15,920 nucleotides of DNA from JAWWPG01 sp038327385 (lineage in GTDB: Bacteria > Actinomycetota > Actinomycetes > Propionibacteriales > Nocardioidaceae): contig JBBQKY010000042.1 of the NCBI GenBank assembly GCA_038327385.1, forward strand, positions 1 to 15,920, given 5' to 3'. The notes beneath the pieces were generated by a model. It had not been told where the DNA came from. It did no database searches and saw only the letters and a program-made list of their open reading frames with translations. This document shows, piece after piece, positions 1-9,243 of this stretch. How positions within the stretch are numbered: the stretch's first letter is position 1; every line of letters starts with the position of its first letter. The position numbers and the translations under genes were made by a program.

Positions 1-186
1 AGCCACCGCGAAGGCCTTCTCTTTCACCGGCTCCACGCGCCGTTCCGCCCATTCATACTCCTGGGAGAGAACCACCAGGCCGAGCAGCAGCAGCAGCAGG
101 CCAGGGCCGGGCAGCACAAGGGCCGCCAGCCCGGCGAGGACCAGGATCCAGCCCAGGATCGTGACCGCGGCCTTGCGTAACGGCAT
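1..186 (-). CDS. PGPGW-type small transmembrane protein (C-terminus beyond window)
   Basis: Translating the minus strand from the ATG at 184-186 gives 62 residues before the window edge. They begin MPLRKAAVTILGWILVLAGL and continue through LPGPGLLLLLLGLVVLSQEY into a charged tail (EWAERRVEPVKEKA). The Pro-Gly-Pro-Gly motif between two hydrophobic stretches, followed by the E/W-rich tail, is the pattern of the actinobacterial PGPGW membrane family (TIGR02611), whose function is unknown. It is probably an inner-membrane protein with two close helices. The minus-strand sequence GGGAGAGG ends five bases before the ATG and serves as a ribosome binding site. It diverges from ppdK across about 209 bp. 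Another frame over the same bases gives a Cys/Arg-rich peptide with no family character. Confidence 0.8.
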   Translation of the reverse strand, partial: MPLRKAAVTILGWILVLAGLAALVLPGPGLLLLLLGLVVLSQEYEWAERRVEPVKEKAFAVA

Positions 187-395
187 CGTCGCCTCTCCCG
201 CCGCAAGCCCGATCGGACGCGGTGGCTGGCTCAAGGCTACCCAGTCGACTCGGCGGCGAAGCCTCGTCGCGCTCGTTTCTGCTTCCGGTCGTGGAACCGC
301 TCGGGAGCGGGCATGATGGGCCTACGACACTCGCGGCGCGACCTGCCTCCTGCGGCAAAGGGGGTCAGCCGGTCCGCCGCGGCAGAGGAGTGGGC
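187..395. other. Divergent intergenic region between the PGPGW gene and ppdK
   Basis: These 209 bp separate two divergent genes and must hold both promoters. The ppdK reading frame stays open upstream to 222, but this stretch looks non-coding: the PGPGW ribosome binding site lies at its left end and a purine-rich site (agaggag, 384-390) lies before the ppdK ATG. I could not pick out a convincing -35/-10 pair and see no hairpin of terminator quality. Confidence 0.6.
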
Positions 396-3107
396 ATGTC
401 GACGTACGTCTGGGACTTCACCAAGGGCAGCGCCGCGCAGAAGGATCTGCTGGGTGGCAAGGGCGCCAATCTCGCGGAGATGACGAACATCGGGCTTCCC
501 GTCCCGCCGGGCTTCACGATCACGACCGAAGCGTGCCGCGTCTATCTCGAGACGGGCAAGGAGCCCGTCGAGCTGGCCGGCGAGATGGACGAGCACCTGG
601 CCAGCCTGGAGAAGGAGATGGGTCGCACCCTAGGGCAGGCCGATGACCCCTTACTGGTGTCGGTTCGCTCTGGCGCCAAGTTCTCGATGCCGGGAATGAT
701 GGAGACGGTCCTCAACATCGGGCTCAACGACGAGTCGGTCGCAGGGCTCGCCTCCATGTCGAAGAACCCGCGCTTCGCGTGGGACTCCTACCGTCGGCTG
801 ATGTCCATGTTCGGCAGCACGGTGCTCGGTTTGGAGCGCGCCGCCTTCGACGAGGCGCTGGACGCTCTCAAGGACGGCAAAGGCGCCAAGTCCGACCTCG
901 ACCTCGACGCCGAGGACTTTCAGGCGCTGGTCGCGACGTACAAGAAGATCATCAAGAAGCACACCGGTGAGGACTTCCCGCAGGACCCGCGCAAGCAGCT
1001 CGAGCTGGCTGTGCGGGCGGTGTTCTCGTCCTGGAACACCGACCGCGCGAAGATCTACCGGCGCCAGGAGCGCATCCCTGACGACCTCGGGACCGCCGTG
1101 AGCATCTGCTCGATGGTCTTCGGCAACCTCGGCGCGGAATCGGGGACGGGCGTGTGCTTCACCCGGGACCCCGCGTCGGGTCACCAGGGTGTGTACGGCG
1201 ACTATCTCGCCAACGCGCAGGGCGAGGACGTGGTGGCCGGCATCCGCAACACGCAGCCGCTCGCCTCGCTCGGTGACAGCGACCCCAAGTCGTACGAGCA
1301 GCTGCTCGACATCATGGGCCGTCTGGAGCGCCACTACAAAGACATGTGCGACATCGAGTTCACCGTCGAGCGCGGGAAGCTCTGGATGCTCCAGGTGAGA
1401 GTCGGCAAACGCACGGCCGCCGCGGCGTTCCGCATTGCCATGCAGCTGGTCGACGAGGGGCTCATCGACGAGGACGAGGCGCTGCGCAGGGTCACCGGGG
1501 CGCAGCTAGCGCAGCTGATGTTCCCCCAGTTCGACCCGTCCAGCAAGCGCGACCTGATCGCGAAGGGGATGGCGGCCAGCCCAGGCGCGGCGGTCGGCAA
1601 GGCGGCCTTCGACTCCAGGGTAGCGGTGGAGTGGGCGGCTCAGGGTGAAGACGTGATCCTGGTACGACGCGAGACCAACCCCGACGACCTTCGCGGCATG
1701 ATCGCAGCCAAGGGTGTGCTGACCAGCCGTGGTGGGAAGACGTCGCATGCTGCTGTCGTCGCCCGCGGCATGGGACGAACCTGCGTCGTCGGAGTCGAGG
1801 CGCTGCGGGTCGACCTGCAGAAGCGGGAGTTCCGTACGACGAGTGGTGCACAGGTGAGCGAGGGCGACACGATCGCCATCGACGGCACCACTGGAGAGGT
1901 GTTCGCCGGGGACGTCGCGGTGGTGCCGAGCGTGGTCGTCGAGGCACTGCTGGCCGAGACGGTGGACTCCGCGGGCCAAAACGACCAGCGAGAGGACGCA
2001 CAGCTCGTCGACTCGGTGCTGCGCATGATGGCCCACGCGGACAAGACCCGGCGGATGGGCGTGCGGGCCAACGCCGACACTCCCGAAGACGCCCGGCGGG
2101 CCCGAGACTTCGGTGCCGCGGGAATCGGGCTGTGCCGCACAGAGCACATGTTCCTGGGCTCTCGGCGCAAGATCGTCGAAGAGGTGATCCTGGCGAGCAC
2201 CGATGAGCAGCGCGATGTGGCGCTGCAGAAGCTGCTTCCGCTGCAGCGCGAGGACTTCCTGGGAATCTTCGAGGCCATGGACGGTCTGCCGGTCGTCGTA
2301 CGGCTGCTCGATCCGCCACTGCACGAGTTCCTGCCCGACCTGACGGAGCTCTCCGTCAAGGTGGCCGTGGCGGAGGCACTCGGAAAGCCCGACGAGGACG
2401 CGGCGGCGCTGCTCAAGGAGGTACAGCGGCACTCCGAGCAGAACCCGATGCTCGGCATGCGCGGTGTCCGGCTGGGGCTCACCGTGCCGGGGCTTTTCCT
2501 GCTACAGGTAAGGGCGATAGCCGAGGCAGCCGCCGAGCTCGAGAATCGCGGGCTCCACCCCGATCCCGAGATCATGGTGCCGCTCGTCGGCGACGTCAAA
2601 GAGCTGGCGATCATCAGGAAGCAGGCACTCGAGACAATCGCCGAGGTCTCCGCGGAGGTGGGCGTGGACCTGCACTTCAAGATCGGCACGATGATCGAGC
2701 TGCCGCGAGCCGCGATGACCGCCAAGGCGATCGCGATGGAGGCAGAGTTCTTCTCATTCGGGACCAACGACATGACGCAGACGACGTGGGGCTTCAGCCG
2801 TGACGACGTGGAGTCCGAGTTCTTCCCGCTCTACATCGAGTCCGGGATCTTCGGGACCAGCCCCTTCGAGACCTTGGACACCGCCGGCGTTGGGCGGATC
2901 GTCAGCGTGGCTGCCTGGGAGGGCAAGGAGGCTCGTAGCGACCTCGTGCTCGGCGTGTGCGGAGAGCACGGCGGCGACCCGGCGTCGATCCACTTCTTCG
3001 AGAAGATCCTGCTCGACTACGTGTCGTGCTCACCGTTCCGGGTGCCGGTCGCGCGTCTCGAGGCCGGGCGCGCGACGCTCGAGACCGCAGGATCGACGAC
3101 GGCCTGA
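396..3107 (+). CDS. ppdK: Pyruvate, phosphate dikinase
   Basis: A 903-residue protein, the normal length for PPDK, which interconverts pyruvate + ATP + Pi with PEP + AMP + PPi in the cytoplasm. The N-terminus (WDFTKGSAAQKDLLGGKGANLAEM, seen in two parts here: WDFTKG and LLGGKGANLAEM) is typical of the ATP-grasp domain. The swivelling phosphohistidine domain has GGKTSHAAVVARGMG with catalytic His451 and the neighbouring Thr449, which is the regulatory phosphorylation site in plant enzymes. The C-terminal PEP/pyruvate barrel ends with GVCGEHGGDP and catalytic Cys855. The ATG at 396 follows agaggag at 384-390 and gives the family-standard start MSTYVWDF; the open frame upstream to 222 is not conserved-looking. 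No PPDK regulatory protein (DUF299) is adjacent. It could work in gluconeogenesis or PPi-linked glycolysis. It converges on the next gene with only 24 bp between stops. Confidence 0.97.
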   Translation: MSTYVWDFTKGSAAQKDLLGGKGANLAEMTNIGLPVPPGFTITTEACRVYLETGKEPVELAGEMDEHLASLEKEMGRTLGQADDPLLVSVRSGAKFSMPGMMETVLNIGLNDESVAGLASMSKNPRFAWDSYRRLMSMFGSTVLGLERAAFDEALDALKDGKGAKSDLDLDAEDFQALVATYKKIIKKHTGEDFPQDPRKQLELAVRAVFSSWNTDRAKIYRRQERIPDDLGTAVSICSMVFGNLGAESGTGVCFTRDPASGHQGVYGDYLANAQGEDVVAGIRNTQPLASLGDSDPKSYEQLLDIMGRLERHYKDMCDIEFTVERGKLWMLQVRVGKRTAAAAFRIAMQLVDEGLIDEDEALRRVTGAQLAQLMFPQFDPSSKRDLIAKGMAASPGAAVGKAAFDSRVAVEWAAQGEDVILVRRETNPDDLRGMIAAKGVLTSRGGKTSHAAVVARGMGRTCVVGVEALRVDLQKREFRTTSGAQVSEGDTIAIDGTTGEVFAGDVAVVPSVVVEALLAETVDSAGQNDQREDAQLVDSVLRMMAHADKTRRMGVRANADTPEDARRARDFGAAGIGLCRTEHMFLGSRRKIVEEVILASTDEQRDVALQKLLPLQREDFLGIFEAMDGLPVVVRLLDPPLHEFLPDLTELSVKVAVAEALGKPDEDAAALLKEVQRHSEQNPMLGMRGVRLGLTVPGLFLLQVRAIAEAAAELENRGLHPDPEIMVPLVGDVKELAIIRKQALETIAEVSAEVGVDLHFKIGTMIELPRAAMTAKAIAMEAEFFSFGTNDMTQTTWGFSRDDVESEFFPLYIESGIFGTSPFETLDTAGVGRIVSVAAWEGKEARSDLVLGVCGEHGGDPASIHFFEKILLDYVSCSPFRVPVARLEAGRATLETAGSTTA

Positions 3108-3131
3108 CCTGCGGACGCGCTCGGCGTCCAC

Positions 3132-4244
3132 TCAGATCTCGCCCTCATAGTCATCCGTCGCTTCCAGGTCGGCGTCTTCGTCGTCGCGTCCACGACGACG
3201 CGTCTTTGCCGGACCCTTCCCGCTGCGCAGGTTCATATAGCGTCGTGACATGACGCCGACGAACCGGTGTACGAGGGTCAAGTCTTCGGCTGACTGGTCG
3301 ATCAGGCGGACTGTCCGTTGCGGTCGCTCGACGGGGAGCTCGAGAAGGGCTTCGGGGCCCCAGACGGATCGCGCGAACCGCAGGTTGGACTCGCGCTCGC
3401 GCACCTCGACCGCTTGGGCCAGGTCTGCACTCCATCCCCAGAACGAGTTGGTACACCAACCGTGCTCACGCGCCTTTCGAGCCGCCATGCGGTAGGTCTT
3501 GAGCGCCGCGTAGCTTCTGTAGTCGAAGGCCGGATCGAGGATGCGCAGGTAGCTTCCGAGCAGCCGGGCCGCCTCGACACCCAGCGGGCCGAGAGACTCG
3601 TTCGAGACTTCGCGTGGCTTGCCGAGCCGATTCTCCGGCACATCGATGCCCGCCGCTTCCAAGAAGTTGTAAAGGACGTTTCCGGCCACCAATTTCTCGA
3701 ACGGCACAGCAACGAAGTCGAGGTAGTCCGAGGAGTACCAGCGTTGGAAACGTTTATCCAGGTTCAGCTGGTCGGTCTTCAGAACACGTGAGATATACTC
3801 CGGGAAAGTCTCAATAGCTCGAAATGACTTGGCGTTCTGGTTATAAAGGCTGTTCAGATAGGACAGCTGGTCTCGAACGACGTACACGACGGTCACGTCG
3901 TCTGAGAGGCGCCGCAGCTGAGTCTCCAGAGTCTCACGCAACGCCGTTGAATGCGTCATCCTCTCCAGAGACTCCGACGTCAGGAGGATCACGTCGGCAT
4001 CGGACTGGTCGACCTCTGCGACCACTGCGTCCCAGCCGCCGACTTTCGAGTCGAAGCGCCCGGGGTCAAGATACTCCCAGGCGAGATTGTGATGCAGGAC
4101 GGTATTGCCGGAGAAATCGAATCGTCCTGCCTCTGGCATGTACACGCCTAGCTCGCTCAGGACCCTCTGGTTGTCATACAGCGAGTGTTGAATGTACGTG
4201 CTTGCCGTTTTGGCGGCACCGATGTGGACAACGACGCGCGGCAT
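3132..4244 (-). CDS. Sulfotransferase-like P-loop protein (downstream paralogue)
   Basis: A 370-residue protein with a sulfotransferase-type fold signature. The N-terminal loop VVVHIGAAKTASTYIQ resembles the 5'-phosphosulfate-binding loop, with Lys12 in the catalytic-lysine position. VVYVVRDQLSYLNSLYNQ resembles the 3'-phosphate loop, with Arg124 and Ser132 eight residues apart as in PAPS-dependent enzymes. It would transfer sulfate from PAPS to an unknown acceptor such as a glycan or lipid; no acceptor or PAPS-synthesis gene is near. The C-terminus carries HGWCTNSFWGW, shared with the upstream paralogue, and ends in a charged tail (KTRRRGRDDEDADLEATDD). No signal peptide is visible. It starts 21 bp after the upstream paralogue stops, with only a weak AGTGGG site before the ATG, which suggests coupled translation. 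Many codons end in A or T (for example TAT, TTT, ATT, TCA, CGA around 3780-3850), unlike the flanking genes. Family assignment is fairly sure; activity is inferred. Confidence 0.8.
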   Translation of the reverse strand: MPRVVVHIGAAKTASTYIQHSLYDNQRVLSELGVYMPEAGRFDFSGNTVLHHNLAWEYLDPGRFDSKVGGWDAVVAEVDQSDADVILLTSESLERMTHSTALRETLETQLRRLSDDVTVVYVVRDQLSYLNSLYNQNAKSFRAIETFPEYISRVLKTDQLNLDKRFQRWYSSDYLDFVAVPFEKLVAGNVLYNFLEAAGIDVPENRLGKPREVSNESLGPLGVEAARLLGSYLRILDPAFDYRSYAALKTYRMAARKAREHGWCTNSFWGWSADLAQAVEVRERESNLRFARSVWGPEALLELPVERPQRTVRLIDQSAEDLTLVHRFVGVMSRRYMNLRSGKGPAKTRRRGRDDEDADLEATDDYEGEI

Positions 4245-4265
4245 CGACCCACTTTACACTCGTGC

Positions 4266-5354
4266 TCAGGCAGGCTCCCGAGGGCTGACTGGCAGCCCCG
4301 CCGCGTCGGGAGGTCTCGTCTTCGGCCGTCCCGAACGGATTGTGGCGTAGCGCTTCGCCATCGCGAACACGTACTCGTGGACCCGATCCAGCTGGTCCGA
4401 AGCCAGCTGCAGCAGCTGCACGTGGGCGGGGGGAGTGTCGATGGGCAGCGGCAGGGGCCACGGGGATCCCCAGACGGCTTGGGCGAATCGTTCGTTGGAA
4501 GGGCTCAGCCGCTCTGCCGCCCGCGCGGAGAGGACGGGGGTCCATCCCCAGTAGGGCTGCTCGCACCAACCCATGTCTTTGGCGTGGCGGGCGGCTACGC
4601 GGTGCAGCCGGCGTACGGCGATGTCGTCGTGTGAAAGGGACTGGTTCAATCCGTGGAGATAGATGCGGAGCAACCTCATCGCCTCCACCGCGATCGGCCC
4701 CAGGTTGATGGTCGGAGCATCGGGTTCGGTGACGAGCTCGTCGTCCGGCACGGGGAGATGCGCCGCACGCAGCAGAGAAACAAGCGGATTCGGCTTGTCG
4801 AGATCAGTGATGGGCACCGCCACGAAGTCGACGTCAGGGGACTGGTACCACCTCGCCGTCTGGCGTTCGAAGTCTGCCTCACCGCGTCGCATCACGCCGG
4901 CCGCATGAGGGGCGAACGCGTCGACGTCCGTCAGGGTCTTCACCTTTTGCGCGTAGGAGCCGTTGATAAGGGAAAGCTGGTCCCGCACGACGTACAGGAT
5001 TGTCACTCGTCGCCCGAACGCTTGCAGCCGCCCGTCGAGGAGATCGCTGATGCCCTGGGTGAAGATGCCCGGGCTGAGCAGCTCGGAGCTGAGGAGGACA
5101 GTCTCGGCGTCGACGTCGGCCAGCTCGGTCGCGAGCGCGTCCCATCCGCCGATGTCGGGTCGAAAGCGCGAGCTTCCGCTCAGGTCCCAGGCCAGGTGGT
5201 GGTGGCAGACGGAGTTGGGGGTCAGCTCCAGACGCGCGCTGCTGGGGAGATATATCCCGTGGGCGGCGAGAACTTCCGCATTCGTGAACAGGGCTTGCTG
5301 GAAGTACGTCGTGCCCGTCGTCGGTGGTCCAACGTGGACCACAAGTCGCCTCAC
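4266..5354 (-). CDS. Sulfotransferase-like protein lacking key PAPS-loop residues (upstream paralogue)
   Basis: A 362-residue paralogue of the gene after it. The two align almost without gaps over the first 140 residues: TYxQ at 16-19, HHxLAW at 51-56, GGWDA at 69-73, YVVRDQLS at 121-128. They share further blocks RWYxSxDxDFVAVP, LGPxxVEAxRLL, GWC...WGW and RFAxxVWG. Here the first loop reads VHVGPPTTGTTYFQ, so the usual lysine is Thr12. The second loop is RDQLSLINGSYAQ, so the position eight after Arg124 is Gly132, with a serine one place later. The GTG at 5352-5354 is chosen because AAGGAGGG lies four bases upstream and because this start numbers both paralogues identically; the ATG at 5397-5399 would add 15 unlike residues and lacks a good site. 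It is the first gene of a two-gene operon. It may be a sulfotransferase with altered chemistry, a binding protein, or a non-catalytic partner of the downstream copy. Confidence 0.78.
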   Translation of the reverse strand: MRRLVVHVGPPTTGTTYFQQALFTNAEVLAAHGIYLPSSARLELTPNSVCHHHLAWDLSGSSRFRPDIGGWDALATELADVDAETVLLSSELLSPGIFTQGISDLLDGRLQAFGRRVTILYVVRDQLSLINGSYAQKVKTLTDVDAFAPHAAGVMRRGEADFERQTARWYQSPDVDFVAVPITDLDKPNPLVSLLRAAHLPVPDDELVTEPDAPTINLGPIAVEAMRLLRIYLHGLNQSLSHDDIAVRRLHRVAARHAKDMGWCEQPYWGWTPVLSARAAERLSPSNERFAQAVWGSPWPLPLPIDTPPAHVQLLQLASDQLDRVHEYVFAMAKRYATIRSGRPKTRPPDAAGLPVSPREPA

Positions 5355-5358
5355 GCTG

Positions 5359-5366
5359 CCCTCCTT
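5359..5366 (-). promoter_or_regulatory. Strong Shine-Dalgarno for the upstream sulfotransferase-like gene
   Basis: The minus strand reads AAGGAGGG, then four bases, then GTG. This near-perfect complement to the 16S 3' end decides the GTG start at 5354 over the ATG at 5399. Confidence 0.75.
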
Positions 5367-5510
5367 CGATTGCGGCCGTGCGTCGGGACATCGTCGCATG
5401 TCGCTTCCGAAGGCCGATGGCGCAAGCGGTCCGGCGTGGTTGACCGCTGTGCGAAACTTCGGAAGGGCTCAGCTAGGTCATGATGCCTCGAGCCCAGCAT
5501 CTCCCAGCGC

Positions 5511-5518
5511 AAGGAGGG
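5511..5518 (+). promoter_or_regulatory. Shine-Dalgarno for mmsA
   Basis: AAGGAGGG lies five bases before GTG 5524. It decides the start within a much longer open frame. Confidence 0.75.
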
Positions 5519-5523
5519 ACACC

Positions 5524-7008
<1,485 letters not shown>

Positions 7009-7020
7009 AAGTCTGGAGGG

Positions 7021-7704
7021 TCAGAGGAGCCAGGGGAGGGCGGCGAGAGCGAGGGCGATCGACAGGACCAGCCAGTCGCCGAGTTGCCAGGGCGCGGGCA
7101 AAGCCCAGGTACGGCGCTGTGCGGCGGCGAAGCCCCGGGCGTCCATCGCCATCGCGAGCTGACCGGTATGACGCATCGCCCCCACGAGCAGAGCGAATGA
7201 GCCGCCGCCGAGGGCGCGCGCCTTGCGGAGCGGGCCGCCATCCATCCCTAGCCCGCGGGCGCGGCGGGCCTGCAGAATCTGCCGCCACTGCTGACCGAGC
7301 TGGCCGACCCGTTGGAGAGCAGCGACGGCCCCGGCCACCGGGCGTGCAGGCAGGTGCAGACGCTGCGCCAGGTGATCGCCCAGCGAGCTGGGGCCGATGA
7401 GGGGCGACACGATCGCGGCCGGTACCACGATGCACAGGATCCGGAGCGCGGCCGCGGCAGACCGGCCGACGTCGTGACCGGCGTACAACCAGGTGGACAG
7501 CGCCAGCGTAAGCGCCCCGACGAGCCCGACGGCAGCCCGAGCCGCGCTGGCCCTCGGGTCGCGCAGCAACCATCCCAGCGCGAGCAGGTCCGCCGCCAGT
7601 GTGATGATCCCGATGTGCGGCGTGGTGACGGCGAACGCGCCGGCGACGGGCAGTAGGCAGCACGCCAGCAGCGAGAGGGGACCGATGCGACCTACCGGCG
7701 TCAC
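7021..7704 (-). CDS. ECF transporter T component (energy-coupling transmembrane protein, YkoC-like)
   Basis: A 227-residue polytopic membrane protein with hydrophobic segments near residues 8-26, 31-48, 57-73, 86-104 and at the C-terminus. Between them is a cytoplasmic helical region holding two Ala-Arg-Gly motifs, ARG 149-151 (QARRARGLGM) and ARG 189-191 (MDARGF). These are the coupling motifs by which EcfT proteins contact their two ATPase subunits. GTG at 7702-7704 overlaps the TGA of the preceding ATPase gene (GTGA), a classic coupled start. The frame stays open upstream to 7839 but only antisense to Arg-rich nonsense within the ATPase gene. It is the third gene of the S-A-T operon behind a TPP riboswitch, so it is probably part of a thiamine or HMP importer. 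No transcription terminator fits before the convergent mmsA. Confidence 0.88.
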   Translation of the reverse strand: MTPVGRIGPLSLLACCLLPVAGAFAVTTPHIGIITLAADLLALGWLLRDPRASAARAAVGLVGALTLALSTWLYAGHDVGRSAAAALRILCIVVPAAIVSPLIGPSSLGDHLAQRLHLPARPVAGAVAALQRVGQLGQQWRQILQARRARGLGMDGGPLRKARALGGGSFALLVGAMRHTGQLAMAMDARGFAAAQRRTWALPAPWQLGDWLVLSIALALAALPWLL

Positions 7705-9212
7705 AACACGGACCTGCCCCCGACAAGGCGCACCGTGGTATCGCTCACGGCGTCGACTGCCAGCCTGTCGTGAGTGGCCAAGGCGATCCCAACGCCGGCT
7801 GACCGAGCGGCGCTGACCGCCCCCATCACGGCCGCCCACGTCAGGCGGTCCTGGCCGACAGTCGGCTCGTCGAGCAGCACCCCGTACGGGCCGGCCACCA
7901 GAGCGGCGGCCACCATCAGCCGGCGCTGCTCGCCGCCGGAGAGCTGGTACGGGCTAGCCTGCCTGAGCCCCGCCAGACCGAACAGCTCGAGCAGACCCTC
8001 GGCGCGGCGCCGAGCCGGTGGAAGGTCGCGGCCGCAGGCGCGCGCGGCGGCCAGCAGCTCGTCCTCGACGGTGCGGGACACCATCCCCTGTTCGGCATTC
8101 TGAGGCACCCACGCCAACCGCGAAGCGAGGTCACGTGAACGCCAGCGATAGGGCTCGCGGCCTCTCCTGGTCGCAAGCTGCGCCGCCGCGACAGCCGAAC
8201 CCCGGGTCGGTCGGCGCAGTCCCGCCAGAACCGAGACCAGACTGGACTTGCCGGCCCCGCTCGGCCCGGTCACCGCGAGCACCTGGCCCGCCGTCAACGT
8301 GGCGTCGACATCAGACAAGGCAACGGTTGGCGACCTGTGCTGCACCCGTCGCAGCGGGTCGGTCAGCTCGAGGGTCACGCCGTCGGCACGGACGAGCTCG
8401 CTGGGTCCGGCCAGCCACGGCTCCACGAGGTCTGCCGGCACAGCCGCGAGGCGGGGCGGCGCGACATCCGGTATCCACACGCCGGTGGCTGTCAGGAGCT
8501 CCCGCTGCTCCTCGAGGACCACTAGCGGGTCACCGTCGGCGACGAGATTCCCGTTCCCGTCGAGGACGATGATGCGCTGCGCGAAGTCCAGCCACGGCTC
8601 CAGGTGGTGCTCGACCACCACAGTCGTGCTCTGCAAGGCCTCCGCGTGCCGTCGTACGGCCGCACGGACGTCGTCGGCCGCGGCAGGTTCGAGCATGGAG
8701 GTGGGCTCGTCGAGCAGCAGGACGCGGCTACGGAGCACGAGGTTGCCCGCCAGCGCCAGCCGCTGGCTCTCGCCTCCGGAGAGCGCCGAGGTCGAATGCT
8801 CCGCGGGGTGGGGGAAACCAGCCGAGCGGAGCGCTGCGTGAACGCGCGGCCAGATGTCGGTCGGCGCAACCGCGAGGTTCTCCAAGCCGAACGCGACGTC
8901 GCGTCCCACAGTCTCGGCAACGATGCCCGCCGTCGGGTCCTGCAGCAGCAGTGCGGGACGGTCCCTCGACTCGTCGACCGGCACGCCGTCGACCAGCACC
9001 ACGCCACTCAGGTCGCCTTCTGCCGCCGTCAGCAGGAGCCCGGCAAGCGCACGAAGCAGCGTCGACTTCCCGCAGCCGCTCGGCCCCACGAGCAGGACTC
9101 GTTGCCCGGCCGGGATCTCCAGATCGAGATCCCGCAGCACCGGGGTACGACGCCGGGCCGGACGCCACGTCAGCCCGCGGACGCTGAGCTCGCCCCCTCG
9201 CGCTGTCGCCAC
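7701..9212 (-). CDS. ECF transporter fused dual ATPase (A-A', YkoD-like)
   Basis: A 503-residue protein with two complete ABC ATPase domains in tandem. Domain 1 has Walker A GPSGCGKST (43-51), Q-loop Gln91, signature LSGGESQ (144-150), Walker B LLLDEP (165-170) and switch His202. Domain 2 has GPSGAGKSS (316-324), Gln371, LSGGEQ (424-429), VLLDEP (445-450) and His481. All catalytic residues are present in both halves. The fusion replaces separate EcfA1 and EcfA2 and is the form seen in YkoD-type systems. It powers the adjacent S and T membrane proteins at the inner face of the membrane. The start is GTG at 9210-9212, the first start in the frame, 31 bp after the S-component stop. I see no good ribosome binding site there, so translation may depend on the upstream gene. 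Its 3' end overlaps ecfT by four bases. Confidence 0.92.
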   Translation of the reverse strand: MATARGGELSVRGLTWRPARRRTPVLRDLDLEIPAGQRVLLVGPSGCGKSTLLRALAGLLLTAAEGDLSGVVLVDGVPVDESRDRPALLLQDPTAGIVAETVGRDVAFGLENLAVAPTDIWPRVHAALRSAGFPHPAEHSTSALSGGESQRLALAGNLVLRSRVLLLDEPTSMLEPAAADDVRAAVRRHAEALQSTTVVVEHHLEPWLDFAQRIIVLDGNGNLVADGDPLVVLEEQRELLTATGVWIPDVAPPRLAAVPADLVEPWLAGPSELVRADGVTLELTDPLRRVQHRSPTVALSDVDATLTAGQVLAVTGPSGAGKSSLVSVLAGLRRPTRGSAVAAAQLATRRGREPYRWRSRDLASRLAWVPQNAEQGMVSRTVEDELLAAARACGRDLPPARRRAEGLLELFGLAGLRQASPYQLSGGEQRRLMVAAALVAGPYGVLLDEPTVGQDRLTWAAVMGAVSAARSAGVGIALATHDRLAVDAVSDTTVRLVGGRSVL

Positions 9213-9243
9213 AGGCGGCCGATGAGCGTCGCGGGCGTGCTGG

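Larger units (their letters stand above)
5355..5523. other. Divergent intergenic region between the sulfotransferase-like operon and mmsA
   Basis: These 169 bp lie between two divergent genes, each with a strong AAGGAGGG ribosome binding site (5359-5366 minus, 5511-5518 plus). A TTGACC hexamer at 5440-5445 on the plus strand resembles a -35 box, but no -10 sits at 16-19 bp from it. Both genes must be transcribed from here. I see no clear operator palindrome. Confidence 0.5.

Noticed and set aside
222..395. Upstream in-frame extension of ppdK
   Set aside because: It is Arg/Gly/Ser-rich with no PPDK similarity; ATG 396 has a ribosome binding site and gives the family-standard N-terminus.
651..2773. 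Several long minus-strand open frames across ppdK
   Set aside because: They are shadows of a high-GC coding gene with no motifs of their own.
4963..5523. Upstream in-frame extension of mmsA
   Set aside because: It runs antisense through the divergent sulfotransferase-like gene; AAGGAGGG and GTG 5524 mark the start and the family length is then normal.
7705..7839. N-terminal extension of the ECF T component
   Set aside because: It is Arg-rich and lies wholly within the ATPase gene; the GTGA overlap start gives a normal EcfT.
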